Positions 16,898 through 26,249 of a DNA stretch of 64,000 nt are shown here, one piece after another. The stretch covers positions 4,340,001-4,404,000 of the forward strand of contig NZ_LR026975.1 in assembly GCF_900603025.1 (NCBI RefSeq). The letters are read 5' to 3'. The DNA comes from Mycolicibacterium hassiacum DSM 44199. GTDB lineage: Bacteria; Actinomycetota; Actinomycetes; Mycobacteriales; Mycobacteriaceae. The stretch's first letter is position 1. The number at the start of each line of letters is the position of its first letter. The translations under genes were made by a program, and so were the position numbers. Under the pieces are notes generated by a model. It ran no database searches and had not been told where the DNA came from. It saw only the letters and a list, made by a program, of their open reading frames with translations.

Positions 16898-19500
16898 TCA
16901 GGCGGCAGACTTCGATGAGTCGTTGTCCGCGGCACCGGCGCTGGTACCGCCACCGCCACTGCCGTTGTCGGACTTGGCATTCCGCTTGCCGCCCCGGAAG
17001 GTGAAGCCCTTCGAGTTGTCGTCGTCGGCCTTGGCGTGCCGCGGCGCACCCGAGCCGACCACGCTCGGCGGGGCGTTGTCGGGCTTGGCGTGGCGCGGCC
17101 CCTGGCGCCGGGTCTGGTTCCCGCCGCCCTTCGAGCCGTCCGCACCGGTCTCGGCCTTCTCGGTCCCGCCGCTCTGGGCCCCGCCGGTCTTCTTGCCGCC
17201 CGCCTTGTAGCCGCGCTTCGAGCCGCCCTTCTTGGACTCCTCCTGGGTTCCACCGTTCTGGGCCCCGCTGTTCTGGGACTCCGAGGTGTTGTTCGAGGTG
17301 GTGCCGTTGTTGCCACCCGCGGGATCGGTTCTGCCCGTGTTGGCCGGGTTCTCCGAACCCGCCGCCGGGGTGGTGGTGCCGGAATTCGGCGCGGCCTGGT
17401 TCGACCCGCTCGTGATGCCCTTCTGGGTCTCGCCGTTGTTGTTCTGGCCGCTTCCGGGCGTGGTCTCGTCCTTCTTCGGCTCGACGTTGTTCGTCCGGAA
17501 CTGCGGCGGCGGGGTGGAACCGTCGTCGATACCGTTCAGGGTCGCGTCGAGGGTGACCATCTGCTCGGAGATCGTCGGGTCGGTGGCTTCCTTGTACGCC
17601 AGCGACTGCGGCTGCTGCAGACCCCCGAAGAGGCCGAGCGAGCCGCCGGTCGTGTTGTCGACCACGTTGTTGAGCAGGCCGGTGGTATTGCCCAACACGT
17701 CGCCGACCAGGTTGGAGTCGGTGCCGCCACCGCCGGCCGGGTTCTCGGTTGTGCCGCCGCCCAGGACGTCGCCGAGCAGGCTCTGGGTGGTGTCGCCCAG
17801 CAGACCCTGGTTCTGGCCGCTGCCGAGCACACTGCCGATCAGGTCGGTGGTACCGCCCAGCAGGTTCTGGGTGGTATCGGACAGTCCGCCCAGCAGGCCG
17901 TCGTTCTCGGTGCCGAGCACGTTGCCGAGCAGGTTGGTCGTCTCGCCGAGCACACCACCGAGCAGTTCGTTGCCGTTCTGGCCGCCACCGGCCAGACCGC
18001 CGACCAATTGGGTGGTCTCGCCGAGCGCGCCGCCCAGCAGGCTGTTGCCGCCCAGCAGACTGTCGAGCAGGCCGCCGATCGGGTTCTGGTTCGCGCCGCC
18101 CGTCGTGCCGCCGACCGGGATAATGCCGTTGAGGCCGCCGAGGCCCAGGCCGCCACCGGTGAACAGCGACAGCAGGCCGGTGAGTGCGTTCGGCGTGCCC
18201 ACGGTCGGGTTGCCGCTGAGGAATTCCTTGTAGAAGCCCTTCAGCAGCAGGTTGAAGATGTCGCCCGGCACCAGCAGCGGGTTGACATCCGGGAACGAGA
18301 AGAACGCCGTGGGCACGTCGGCCTCGGTCAGCGTCCGGGTGTAGGTGCCGTCCGCATTGCGGACGACGTCGGTGTAGCCCAGGTCGACCAGTGCCCGCAG
18401 CGCCGGGGCGATCGCGTTGGCGAACTGCCCCACCGGGTTGACCGCCAGCGTCCCGAGCGACGCCAGGGTGATGAGATCCGAGGTCAGATACAGCGGCTCG
18501 AGCAGCGGCAGCGAGTTCGCCGGCAGCGTCAGGTACAGATTCAGCGCCAGCGGCTCGGTCAGGATGCCGTCGAGGATGTCGCCGAGTTGATCGGTGAGCT
18601 GATCGTCGACTCGACTGAGGTCGAAGCCGCGGAGCGCGTAGAGCGGCACCAACGCCATCGCGTTGTTGGCCAGCGTAAACGGGTTCGGCCACGCCGCGAG
18701 GTCCGACGACGGGTGGTACTCCAGGCCGACGTCGATGAGGATCGGGATCAGGTTGGCGCCGCCGACGGTCAGGCCGGTATTGCCGATGGGCACGCGTAGC
18801 AGCGCACTATCCGAGACCGAGCTCGTCACCTCGGTGCGCGGATTGACAACGTCGATGCCCATCAGCCCGAACAGGGGGTAGAAACGGGCCAGCGCCCCGC
18901 CGTTGGGCCGGGCCGGGTTGAACAGCAGCAGCATCGGCAGGATGGTGTAGCTGCCGAGCAGCGGATTCGTGCCCTGGAAGTTCGCCCCGCCGGGCTGGTT
19001 CGGCAGATCCGCGAGGACCTTGTCGTATCCGGTGGCGATGGCGAACGCACCCATCCCGACGCCGACGGCGATCGGGACACGGAGATCGATCACCCGGACG
19101 TCCAGGACGTTGCCTAGGACGATCTCCTCAACCAACTCTGTCAGGTTATCCAAAAGTTTAAAGAGGTTATCGATGATCCAAATGCCCGTACTCGGCGGAG
19201 CCGGCAGCACATCCAGCAGCGTCTCGGCCAGCTGTTTGGTACCGATGGTCAAGTAGTCCGTGTTGTTGATGTCGGCGGCCGCCGAGTTCGGGAGCGCCGG
19301 CACCCAGCCCAGATCTAGGCCGAGCGCCAGCTTCAGCAGAGTGAACGGTGACCCAGCGGTGGTGAGATTGACCCCGGGCAGCTTGAGGTTGGACAGGTCC
19401 AGCGGCGCGTCTAAGTCGTAGCCCAGGTCCGCCAGAAGCTTGCCCAGCGTGTTGATCCCCGCCTCCTTGAGGACGGCCTTGAGTACGGGATGAGGAATTG
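16898..19500 (-). pseudogene. Large exported repetitive protein, 3' fragment (867 codons) behind IS256-family insertion
   Basis: This is the C-terminal part of a gene whose first 151 codons lie at 20971-21424 beyond the insertion. The first half is a folded hydrophobic domain (for example LADLGYDLDAPLDLSNLKLP and VDLGYTDVVRNADGTYTRTL) resembling mycobacterial exported proteins of the PE-PPE-domain type; this match is tentative. The middle is a long Gly/Leu/Thr repeat with units such as LLGGVLGETTNLLG and LLGDTTQSLLGDVLG. The tail is Gly/Ser/Asn/Lys-rich and very polar (for example PRHAKPDNAPP and RHAKADDDN). Undisrupted, the protein would have about 1,018 residues. The fragment has no ribosome site of its own, so it is probably silent. 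Confidence 0.7.
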
Positions 19501-20970
19501 TCAATACCTGTGGATCGGGGTGTTTCAGGCGACCTCCGTTCCGGCGTGCTGACCGCCGTCTGAGGGCGATGTTGGCGGGGTGATGTCGGTGGGTCGTTCG
19601 AGCAGTCTGCCTTTATGGAAGACCGCGCCGGCGCGGACCAGGGCGACCAGGTGTGGGGCGTTGACGGCACGCCAGCGGGCCGCGGCGGCGTCGATGAGCT
19701 TGTAGGCCATCGCTAGTCCGGCCGCTCGTGATCCGGGCCCCTTGGTGACCTTGGTCCTCAAACGCACTGTGGCAAAGGTGGATTCGATCGGATTCGTCGT
19801 TCGCAGATGAATCCAATGTTCGGCCGGATACTTGTAGAATTCCAGCAGCACATCGAGGTCGTCGGTGATCTTAGCGACCGCCTTGGGATACTTCGCGCCG
19901 AAGTCGGCCTCGAAGGCCTTGACCGCGATCTGGGCCTTGTCGATATCCTCGGCGTTGTAGATCTCCTTGATCGCCGCCAGCGCCGACGGGTGCGCTGATT
20001 TCGGCAGTGCAGCAAGAACATTGGCCTGCTTATGAAACCAGCACCGCTGCTCTTTGGTGGCCGGGAAAACCTCGCGGACTGCTTTCCAGAACCCGAGCGC
20101 GCCATCGCCGATCGCGAGTACGGGGGCGGTCATGCCGCGGCGCTTGCAGTCGCGCAACAGATCGGCCCACGACTCGGCCGACTCGCGGTAGCCGTCGGTG
20201 ATCGCCACGAGCTCCTTGCGGCCATCAGCACGCACGCCCAGCATCACCAGCAGACAGAGCTTTTCCTGGTCCAGCCGCACCTTGAGGTGAATGCCGTCGA
20301 CCCACAGATACACGTAATCAGTGGCCGAGAGGTCGCGGGCCCCAAACGCGCGGGCCTCGTCTTGCCACTGCGCCGTGAGCCGGGTGATCGTGCTGGCCGA
20401 CAGCCCAGCGCCGGAGCCGAGGAACTGCTCGAGGGCAGGGGTGAAATCGTTGCTCGACAGGCCGTGCAGGTACAGCAGCGGCAGTACCTCGCTCATCTGC
20501 GGCGACTTGCGCGCCCAGGCCGGCAGGATCGCCGAGGAGAACCGCTTGCGTTCACCGGTGTCGGGGTCGACACGGCGGTCGTTGACCCGCGGCGCTTTCA
20601 CCTGCACCGCGCCGGCGGCGGTCAGCACCTCCCGGGGCTGGTGATAGCCGTTTCGCACCACCAACCGGTGACCGTTCTCGTCGAGTTGATCGGCGAACTG
20701 CGCCACGTAGGCGGCGACCTCGGCCTGCAACGCCGCGGCCAGCATCTGCCGGGCCCCGTCGCGGACGATCTCATCCAACAACGACCGACCAGCACCGCTG
20801 GCCTTGTCGTTGGCGTCCTCGGTGTCGTGAACTACGGTGAGCATGGGCGTACCTTCCCAACCAGCGCGCCAACGCCGGTCTTGATCGAATACCTGATTCC
20901 GTGAAGATCATCCCCGGGAAGGTGCGCCCATCTTCACGCCCCCACACCGAGGCTCATCCACAGGTATTGA
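19501..20970. mobile_element. IS256-family insertion sequence
   Basis: A 1,470-bp element bounded by perfect 15-bp terminal inverted repeats reading TCAATACCTGTGGAT inward, at 19501-19515 and 20956-20970. Similarity continues imperfectly further in (CGGTGT-like core on both sides). It contains one intact Mutator-type transposase gene. It interrupts the large exported-protein gene. An exact 8-bp target duplication, normal for the family, is not visible: the outer flanks read AATTG on the left and TCATT on the right, so the flanks may have changed since insertion. Confidence 0.88.
19525..20844 (-). CDS. IS256-family (Mutator) transposase
   Basis: A 439-residue intact transposase. The DDE triad is visible as Asp183 (YLWVDGIHLK), Asp247 (AIGDGALGF) and Glu354 (TTNPIESTFATVRLRT), with the RCWFHKQANVL segment typical of the family's C/H motif between the second Asp and the Glu. 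The N-terminal part (RSLLDEIVRDGARQMLAAAL, EVAAYV) fits the DNA-binding region. It cuts and pastes the element through the 15-bp terminal repeats. Full length, no frameshift, so the element may be active. Confidence 0.95.
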   Translation of the reverse strand: MLTVVHDTEDANDKASGAGRSLLDEIVRDGARQMLAAALQAEVAAYVAQFADQLDENGHRLVVRNGYHQPREVLTAAGAVQVKAPRVNDRRVDPDTGERKRFSSAILPAWARKSPQMSEVLPLLYLHGLSSNDFTPALEQFLGSGAGLSASTITRLTAQWQDEARAFGARDLSATDYVYLWVDGIHLKVRLDQEKLCLLVMLGVRADGRKELVAITDGYRESAESWADLLRDCKRRGMTAPVLAIGDGALGFWKAVREVFPATKEQRCWFHKQANVLAALPKSAHPSALAAIKEIYNAEDIDKAQIAVKAFEADFGAKYPKAVAKITDDLDVLLEFYKYPAEHWIHLRTTNPIESTFATVRLRTKVTKGPGSRAAGLAMAYKLIDAAAARWRAVNAPHLVALVRAGAVFHKGRLLERPTDITPPTSPSDGGQHAGTEVA

Positions 20971-21424
20971 TCATTGCTCGTACGGGATTGAGCAGAGTGA
21001 GAGCAGCGCCGGTGAGCGGAATGTCGCCGAGAACCTGCCGCAACGCGTGCCCGACGGTCGCGTCCACAATACCGTTGAGCAGTTGACCGACCAGGTCCTC
21101 GACGCTGATGCCCGCTGCCGCAGCGACTGCTGCCAGGTTGAAGTTCTCGACGATGCTGGTGATGACGAGAGCCGCCAATTCCTGGCTGGCGTCATAGGCC
21201 AGCGTCCCCAGGCCGAAGGTCAGGTCGGGGATGTCGTCGGGCGCCGGCCACGGGTTGATGGCGGCCATCAACTCCGGGTCGCCGGTGCGCAGCTTCGCGA
21301 GGGTCCGCTGGTCAGCCGGATCTGGCGGTGTCCCGACGGTCAGCGCCGTTGCCGTAGCGCTAGCAGCGCCAATTGCAGTGAACTTCACGACGTGCTTGTT
21401 GCGCCTGCGATGCCGTCCAGCCAC
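20971..21424 (-). pseudogene. Large exported repetitive protein, 5' fragment before IS256-family insertion
   Basis: This fragment holds the start and signal sequence of the disrupted gene continued at 16898-19500. GTG 21424 follows an AAGGA site. The N terminus (MAGRHRRRNKHVVKFTAIG, then a hydrophobic Ala-rich core) is a basic export signal of the type seen in several mycobacterial secreted proteins. The following region is hydrophobic helical (LAYDASQELAALVITSIVEN). Reading continues only four codons into the element and ends at a TGA inside it, giving a truncated 156-residue product. The 230-bp gap upstream (21425-21655) is AT-rich for this genome and should hold the promoter; I see no gene there. 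Confidence 0.72.
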
Positions 21425-21655
21425 GTCTTCTGGTCCTTCCTCTCACCCCAACCCCCCGCGTATTGACGAAACCGTAACACGGTGTGGTCTACGCCACACA
21501 ATCGGCCCGGCAAACTTCTTAGAGCTTCTGAAGTCGTGAGATCCGGCTATGGCAACATCCCTAGCGGTATGAAGGTTTGCCATATCCACGGTTACGTAAA
21601 CGTTACCGCTAGCTAGCGGGTTACATAGCCTCAGCAAACAGTAGCTATCGCAATA

Positions 21656-22432
21656 TCAATTAGCTGACACGCTGAGCGTCTGCTCGGCGGCCGCCGCGAC
21701 CTGCCCGGCGTACCCACCGGGGAACAGCACCACGTGTGCCAGCAGCGGGTAGAGCTGATGCAGCGGGACGCGGTCCCGCCAGCCCGGCCGCAGCGGGTGT
21801 TGCTGCTGATATCCGGCCAGCACCGCGTCCAGATGCGGACAGCCGAACAGCGCGAGCATCGCCAGATCGGTCTCCCGGTGTCCGCCGTGCGCGGCCGGGT
21901 CGATGAGCACCACCCCGGCCGGCGTCCACATCACGTTGCCGCTCCACAGATCGCCGTGCAGCCGCGCGGGTGGCTCGTCGTCGTCGAAATCCCCGCTCTC
22001 CCAACGCTTCATCACCGCGTCGAGCATCCACAGGGTTCCCGCGTCGAGGCGGTCGGCGGCCAGCCGCGTCATCGGCGCCAGCCGCTCCCGCGCGTAGAAC
22101 TCACCCCAGCGGTCATGCCCGGTCAACGACATCGGCAGCGGATGATGCAGCGGCCCGAAGAATCCCGGGCCGGTCCAGCCGTCCGGGCCGGCGCCGAACG
22201 CGGCCGCGCCGGCGTCGTGGGTGCGGGCCAGCCGGCGGCCGAACTCCTCGGCGGCGGCCCGGTCCGGCGGCGCCGACGTCAGGTACTCCAGCGTCAGGCT
22301 GGTGTCGTCGTGGGCCAGCACCCGGGCGCACGGCACCCCGCCGTCGGCGGCCGACAGCCACCGCAGCCCGGCGGCCTCACAGGCGAAGAAGCCGGGTGGC
22401 GCGCCCTCGGAACGTTTGACGAAGGTCCGCAC
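21656..22432 (-). CDS. Fructosamine kinase-family protein
   Basis: A 258-residue small-molecule kinase of the fructosamine/ketosamine kinase family (protein-kinase-like fold). RLHGDLWSGNVMW is the catalytic loop with its Asp and Asn, and VVLIDPAAHGGHRETDLAML supplies the metal-binding Asp and family tail. Family members phosphorylate glycated lysines or amino-sugar adducts to promote deglycation. GTG 22432 lies three bases after the stop of the DUF1275 gene, so it is probably in the same transcript, the tail of the long mce1 operon. Substrate is inferred only from the family. Confidence 0.88.
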   Translation of the reverse strand: MRTFVKRSEGAPPGFFACEAAGLRWLSAADGGVPCARVLAHDDTSLTLEYLTSAPPDRAAAEEFGRRLARTHDAGAAAFGAGPDGWTGPGFFGPLHHPLPMSLTGHDRWGEFYARERLAPMTRLAADRLDAGTLWMLDAVMKRWESGDFDDDEPPARLHGDLWSGNVMWTPAGVVLIDPAAHGGHRETDLAMLALFGCPHLDAVLAGYQQQHPLRPGWRDRVPLHQLYPLLAHVVLFPGGYAGQVAAAAEQTLSVSAN

Positions 22433-22435
22433 GTC

Positions 22436-23116
22436 TCACTCCGCGGCCGGAGCCGGGCCGAAGGTGAAGATCAGCGCCCCGGCCGCGATCACCGCGGCCG
22501 CCAGGACCAGCACCGGCGCGACGGCGTAGCGGGTCAGCCCGGCGCCGAGCGCGGCACCGGCCAGCATCGTCACCAGCACGCCGTAGCGCAGCTTCTCGCG
22601 TTCCCCGGTGCCGCCGGCCAGCCTGCTGTCGAACCCCAGCCCGGAGATCGTCGAGGTCAACACCGTGGTGGACAGCTCCTGAATTCCGAACCGGCGGGCG
22701 GTCGCGTTCTGAATCCCGAACGTCACCGCCAGTCCGCCGATCAGCCACAGCTTGTCGTTGTCCCGGTACTCCAGCACCCCGGCGCCGCCGAGCAGCGACA
22801 ACGCGATCAACAGCACCACCTCGGCGGTGAGGCTGATCGCCAGCCAACGGCGCACCGGTTCGATGTGGCGGGCCAGCCGTCCGCCGATGATCGCGCCCAC
22901 CACGAAGCTCACCACCGCCACCAGCGCCGCGGTGACATCGACGACGGTGCGCGGCGCCAGCCAGAACCCCAGGAAGATCACGTTGCCGGTCATGTTGGCC
23001 ACGAACACATGCCCGAGGACCAGCACGCTGACCGCGTCGACCACGCCGGTCGCGAAGGTCAGCAGTCCCAGCGCGAGCACCGTCGCCCGCGCGGAGACCG
23101 GGGATTCGACGGGCAT
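22436..23116 (-). CDS. DUF1275 (YoaK-type) membrane protein
   Basis: A 226-residue integral membrane protein with about six helices (for example VLALGLLTFATGVVDAVSVL, VVAVVSFVVGAIIGG-like and AVAPVLVLAAAVIAAGALIF segments). It shows the DUF1275 hallmarks GVVDAVSVLVLGHVFVANMTGN and GIQNATARRFGIQELSTTVLT, each seen here as shorter conserved blocks. Transport or signalling is often suggested for the family but not proven. Only seven bases separate it from the last mce-associated gene, and three from the kinase gene that follows. Confidence 0.87.
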   Translation of the reverse strand: MPVESPVSARATVLALGLLTFATGVVDAVSVLVLGHVFVANMTGNVIFLGFWLAPRTVVDVTAALVAVVSFVVGAIIGGRLARHIEPVRRWLAISLTAEVVLLIALSLLGGAGVLEYRDNDKLWLIGGLAVTFGIQNATARRFGIQELSTTVLTSTISGLGFDSRLAGGTGEREKLRYGVLVTMLAGAALGAGLTRYAVAPVLVLAAAVIAAGALIFTFGPAPAAE

Positions 23117-23123
23117 GGCGCGG

Positions 23124-24098
23124 TCAGAGCTGCGGGGTCAGGTCGAACTTGGTCACCGTCGTCATCTTGGTGATCAGCCAGCGCGAACCGTCGCGTTTGA
23201 GGGTGAGCCGGTAGGACAAATACCGCAACGACGGGATGTTCTTGGTCACCGGGCTGGTGGCCACCGAGTTGGTGTAGACGATCGCGGTGGCCTCGGTCGG
23301 TGTCAGGGACTCCACCGCGGCGCCCATCACCTGCGTGGCGTTGGTGACCTGCGCCTGTTTGTTGGTCGCGACGATGGCGTCGATGAACTTGCGGTATTCG
23401 TAGGCGAAGTCGGGGCTCAGGTACTTCTCCGCCCGGTCCGGCAACGTCTCGATGTCGTCGGGGGTGTAGCTCCACAACGTCTCGATCGCGTCGGTGGCGG
23501 TGCGGGCGACCTGCATCTTGGTCTCGACGGCGGCGCGGTCGGCGAGGTAGGGCTGCAGGTTCGCCGCGGCGTATCCGGCGCCACCGACGAACAGTGCCCC
23601 GGCGATCGCGGTGGCGATCAGCAGCCGCCTGCCGAGCGGCCGGTGCGGGGCCGGCACCGGCTCGCCGCTGTCGGCCGAATCGGATTCCGGCGCCTGCGAT
23701 TCCGCCGCCTGCGAGGTATCGCTGCCCTCGGTGTCGGCAGCGCCCGTTTCCCCGGCGTCGGTCCCGGCGTCCCCGGCGTCGGTCCCGGTGTCCCCGGTGT
23801 CGCCGGTGTCCCCGGTGTCGTCGGCTGCTTCGTCGGACGCTTCGGCAACCCCGGCCGCCTCGGCGGACTCGTCGGCCCCCTCGTCGGCGCCGGCCTCGGA
23901 CTCGGCCGCGGCCCGCCCGGCCTTGCCGACCGGAACCGGCCGATCGCCGGTCTGCTCCGGATTGTCCTGCGGCGACGGCTTTCTCAGCCGGCGGCGCAGC
24001 CGCGACCGCTTGCCCTGCGGCGCCGGAGCGGATTCGCTCTTCGACGACGATTCGGCGCCGGTGGTCAGATCACCTGAATCAGTTGGCTGATCTTCCAC
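23124..24098 (-). CDS. Mce-associated membrane protein (Mam1D/Rv0178-like)
   Basis: A 324-residue single-pass membrane protein. GTG 24098 is chosen for its strong GGAGGGAG site and its overlap with the previous gene. The first 170 residues are a charged, low-complexity cytoplasmic tail with DTGDTGDTGDTG and TDAGDAGTDAGETG repeats. One helix (RRLLIATAIAGALFVGGAGY) follows, then an extracytoplasmic NTF2-like mce-associated domain ending VTKFDLTPQL. Such proteins stabilise or assemble the Mce1 lipid importer. The repeat tail is longer than I expect for this family and may vary in length between strains. Confidence 0.88.
   Translation of the reverse strand: MEDQPTDSGDLTTGAESSSKSESAPAPQGKRSRLRRRLRKPSPQDNPEQTGDRPVPVGKAGRAAAESEAGADEGADESAEAAGVAEASDEAADDTGDTGDTGDTGTDAGDAGTDAGETGAADTEGSDTSQAAESQAPESDSADSGEPVPAPHRPLGRRLLIATAIAGALFVGGAGYAAANLQPYLADRAAVETKMQVARTATDAIETLWSYTPDDIETLPDRAEKYLSPDFAYEYRKFIDAIVATNKQAQVTNATQVMGAAVESLTPTEATAIVYTNSVATSPVTKNIPSLRYLSYRLTLKRDGSRWLITKMTTVTKFDLTPQL
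23752..23825. repeat. Short tandem repeat inside mam1D-like gene
   Basis: Repeated 9-10-bp units based on CCCCGGTGTC/CCCCGGCGTC encode the Asp-Thr-Gly/Asp-Ala-Gly run. The unit is a multiple of three over most of the tract, so length changes can stay in frame. Confidence 0.7.
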
Positions 24099-24616
24099 TG
24101 GTCTCCCTCCTTGGTCGCGGTGGCGATCCAACGGCTGCCGCTCTCGATCGTCGACTCACCGTCCGGCGCCTTCTGGCTGATCTTGGTAGCGACCAGCACA
24201 TCGGCGCTGCCGTTTTCGTTCCACCGCTGCACCCCGGCATCCAGCACCGTCCCGGTGGTCGGCTCGGCGCGGGCCACCTGGATCAGGATCTCGGTCTGCC
24301 GTTCGGCGAACATCCGCGCGAAATCCCCGGTGGCCTCGGCCAGGATCCGGTCCGCGTAGGCGTTGGCGTTGAACGGGTCGAGCGTGGTGTAGGTGGTCAT
24401 GAACGCCCGCACGTACTCGACCACCTCGACGTCCTTGGCGATCCGCTCGCGATAGTCGTTGTGGCTCACCGCAATCAGCGTGCCGACCGTGATCGCCGCG
24501 GCCATCAGCACCGCGGCCACCGCCGCCAGCACCGGCAGCCGCCAGCGCCGCGGCGGCTCCGGCTCGAACCCGAAGAACGCCGTCTGCTCGGTGTCGACCC
24601 GGTGCCGTGGACTCAT
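24065..24616 (-). CDS. Mce-associated membrane protein (Mam1C/Rv0177-like)
   Basis: A 183-residue single-pass protein. ATG 24616 overlaps the previous stop as ATGA. A short cytoplasmic tail with FFGFEPEPPRRW precedes one helix (LPVLAAVAAVLMAAAITVGT), then an extracytoplasmic NTF2-like domain (VVEYVRAFMTTYTTLDPFNA ... DQWKISQLIQVI). Fold and position identify it as a mce-associated protein of the mce1 operon. Its last 34 bases overlap the start of the next gene, so translation is coupled. Confidence 0.9.
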   Translation of the reverse strand: MSPRHRVDTEQTAFFGFEPEPPRRWRLPVLAAVAAVLMAAAITVGTLIAVSHNDYRERIAKDVEVVEYVRAFMTTYTTLDPFNANAYADRILAEATGDFARMFAERQTEILIQVARAEPTTGTVLDAGVQRWNENGSADVLVATKISQKAPDGESTIESGSRWIATATKEGDQWKISQLIQVI

Positions 24617-25593
24617 TGCCCCGCCACGTTCATCAACGGTTGCTTCAGCACGGTGAGCTTGTCCACCTTCCACTCCCCGTTGCCGTCCCGAACGAACTCC
24701 GCCCGCACCGTCGCGGTGATGAACTTCAGGTCCTGCGGGTTGCTGCCCCGCTGCCCCTGCAACGCCACCAGCATCGCCGCGTCGTGCGGCGTCGCCGACA
24801 GAACCGCGCTGGCGACCGCGAAGTACTCGTTGTCGGTGACCCCGGCGCGCTGGGCCACCTGCTGCTGGGCGATCAGTTCCTCCCGGTACTCGTCGGTGGT
24901 CAGCGCCTGCGCCCGCGAGAAGTCCTCCTGCAGCGTGTCCTTGTGATAGCTCAGCAACTGCTCGACGATGCGCGGCCCCTGCTCGCTGATCTGCTGGTAG
25001 GCGGTCTCGGCCGCGCGCTGCGGCCGGTAGACGCCCAGATAGCTCAGCCCGGTCGCCGCCACGCACACCAATGTCGCGGCCACCAGCACCAGCGCGCAGT
25101 CGCGCCGCACATCGCGCGCCGGGCGCTTCGCGGTGCGAACCTCGGTGCGCGCCAACAGATCCGCGAACGTGCGGCCGCGCCGCTCCCACAGCGGCCACAA
25201 CCAGCCCAGCCCCACCGCGGCGGTGTCGAGCAGATGCGCCAGCTCACGCAGCGTCAGCCGGAGCACCCCGGGCGGCGACCCGTCGGCGCGGCGCACCTGG
25301 ATCCCGAACACGGCCCGGCCCAGGGTCCACCCGGTGACCGTGGGCAGAAACAGCCGGTTGGCCACCATCGCGGCCAGCACCACCGCCCCGGCCACCACGT
25401 ACCCCCACCACAGCCCGTCCGCGTCCGGCTCCGCCCACACCGACCAGGCACCGACCCCGAGCGCCGCGAGCACCGCCAGCCCGACCAGCACGTCGACGGC
25501 GAACGCACCCGCGCGCGCCGGCCACGACGCCGGGCGGTCGGATCCCTGCGCCGAAGCGGCCGCGTCCTGATCCTCGAGCGTCCCGGCCGTCAC
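24613..25593 (-). CDS. RDD-domain Mce-associated protein (Mam1B/Rv0176-like)
   Basis: A 326-residue protein fusing an N-terminal RDD membrane domain to a C-terminal mce-associated domain. The RDD part has helices near residues 28-48 and 62-82 with the TGWTLGRAVFGIQVRRADG signature, then FADLLARTEVRT. A further helix (ALVLVAATLVCVAATGLSYL) leads into the extracytoplasmic NTF2-like part ending KVDKLTVLKQPLMNVAGQ. GTG 25593 overlaps the preceding stop as GTGA. It should act with the other mce-associated proteins on the Mce1 complex. Confidence 0.9.
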   Translation of the reverse strand: MTAGTLEDQDAAASAQGSDRPASWPARAGAFAVDVLVGLAVLAALGVGAWSVWAEPDADGLWWGYVVAGAVVLAAMVANRLFLPTVTGWTLGRAVFGIQVRRADGSPPGVLRLTLRELAHLLDTAAVGLGWLWPLWERRGRTFADLLARTEVRTAKRPARDVRRDCALVLVAATLVCVAATGLSYLGVYRPQRAAETAYQQISEQGPRIVEQLLSYHKDTLQEDFSRAQALTTDEYREELIAQQQVAQRAGVTDNEYFAVASAVLSATPHDAAMLVALQGQRGSNPQDLKFITATVRAEFVRDGNGEWKVDKLTVLKQPLMNVAGQ

Positions 25594-26249
25594 GACGTGA
25601 CCTGATCCAGCCGGGCGATCTTGTAGGTGCCGTCCTCGGGCTCCATCCGCACCCGCAGCCGGTAGCCCAGGTCACGGTCGGCGGCCTCGGAGTTGGTCAC
25701 CCGCACCTGCACCGCGACCAGCACGTCGAACGCGCCGTCGTCATGGTGGCGTTCGACGGCGGCCCGCATGTCCGACACCTGCACGGTCGCGTTGGCGGCC
25801 TGGTAGGCGTCGACCAGCACCCCGGCGTAGAGGCTGGCCTGGGCGCCGAAGTCGCCGGTCGAGCACTCGATGATCTTGGTCTGGGCGGCGACCATCGCCG
25901 CGACGTCGGGGGCGTGGGTGGCGGCCACGCAGTCCTTGGCGGCCTGCAGCGCCGCGGCCTCGGCGCGCTGCGCCTCGACCGTCTGTCCATGCGCCTTGCG
26001 CAGCTGCAGCCCGATCACCACCGCGGCGACGGCCAGCACGCACAGCCCCGCGCAGATCGCCACGCCCCAGATCCGGCCCAGCCGCGACGGGCGCCGCGCC
26101 GCCTCGGCCGGCTCGGACGGTTCGGTCCCGGGGCCGGTCGGCTCGGATGCGTCAGCTTCAGCGGATACGACGGACTCGACGGATTCGGCTAACGAGGTGT
26201 CATCAGCATCGGTGGGGTTCAGCTGGCGGGCGCCAGCATCTCCTTCCAT
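25590..26249 (-). CDS. Mce-associated membrane protein (Mam1A/Rv0175-like)
   Basis: A 219-residue single-pass membrane protein. ATG 26249 lies inside the 3' end of mce1F behind a GGAGACGA site. An acidic tail (ESVESVVSAEADASEPTGPG) precedes one helix (IWGVAICAGLCVLAVAAVVI) and an extracytoplasmic domain of about 150 residues with the mce-associated fold (VRMEPEDGTYKIARLDQVTS end). First of four consecutive mce-associated genes. Orphan homologues have been shown to stabilise Mce complexes, so a shared role is likely. Confidence 0.9.
   Translation of the reverse strand: MEGDAGARQLNPTDADDTSLAESVESVVSAEADASEPTGPGTEPSEPAEAARRPSRLGRIWGVAICAGLCVLAVAAVVIGLQLRKAHGQTVEAQRAEAAALQAAKDCVAATHAPDVAAMVAAQTKIIECSTGDFGAQASLYAGVLVDAYQAANATVQVSDMRAAVERHHDDGAFDVLVAVQVRVTNSEAADRDLGYRLRVRMEPEDGTYKIARLDQVTS

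Noticed and set aside
19502..19504. TTG as a new start for the 3' fragment of the exported protein
   Set aside because: It lies in the inverted repeat of the IS256-family element with no ribosome site; treating the fragment as an independent gene is not supported.
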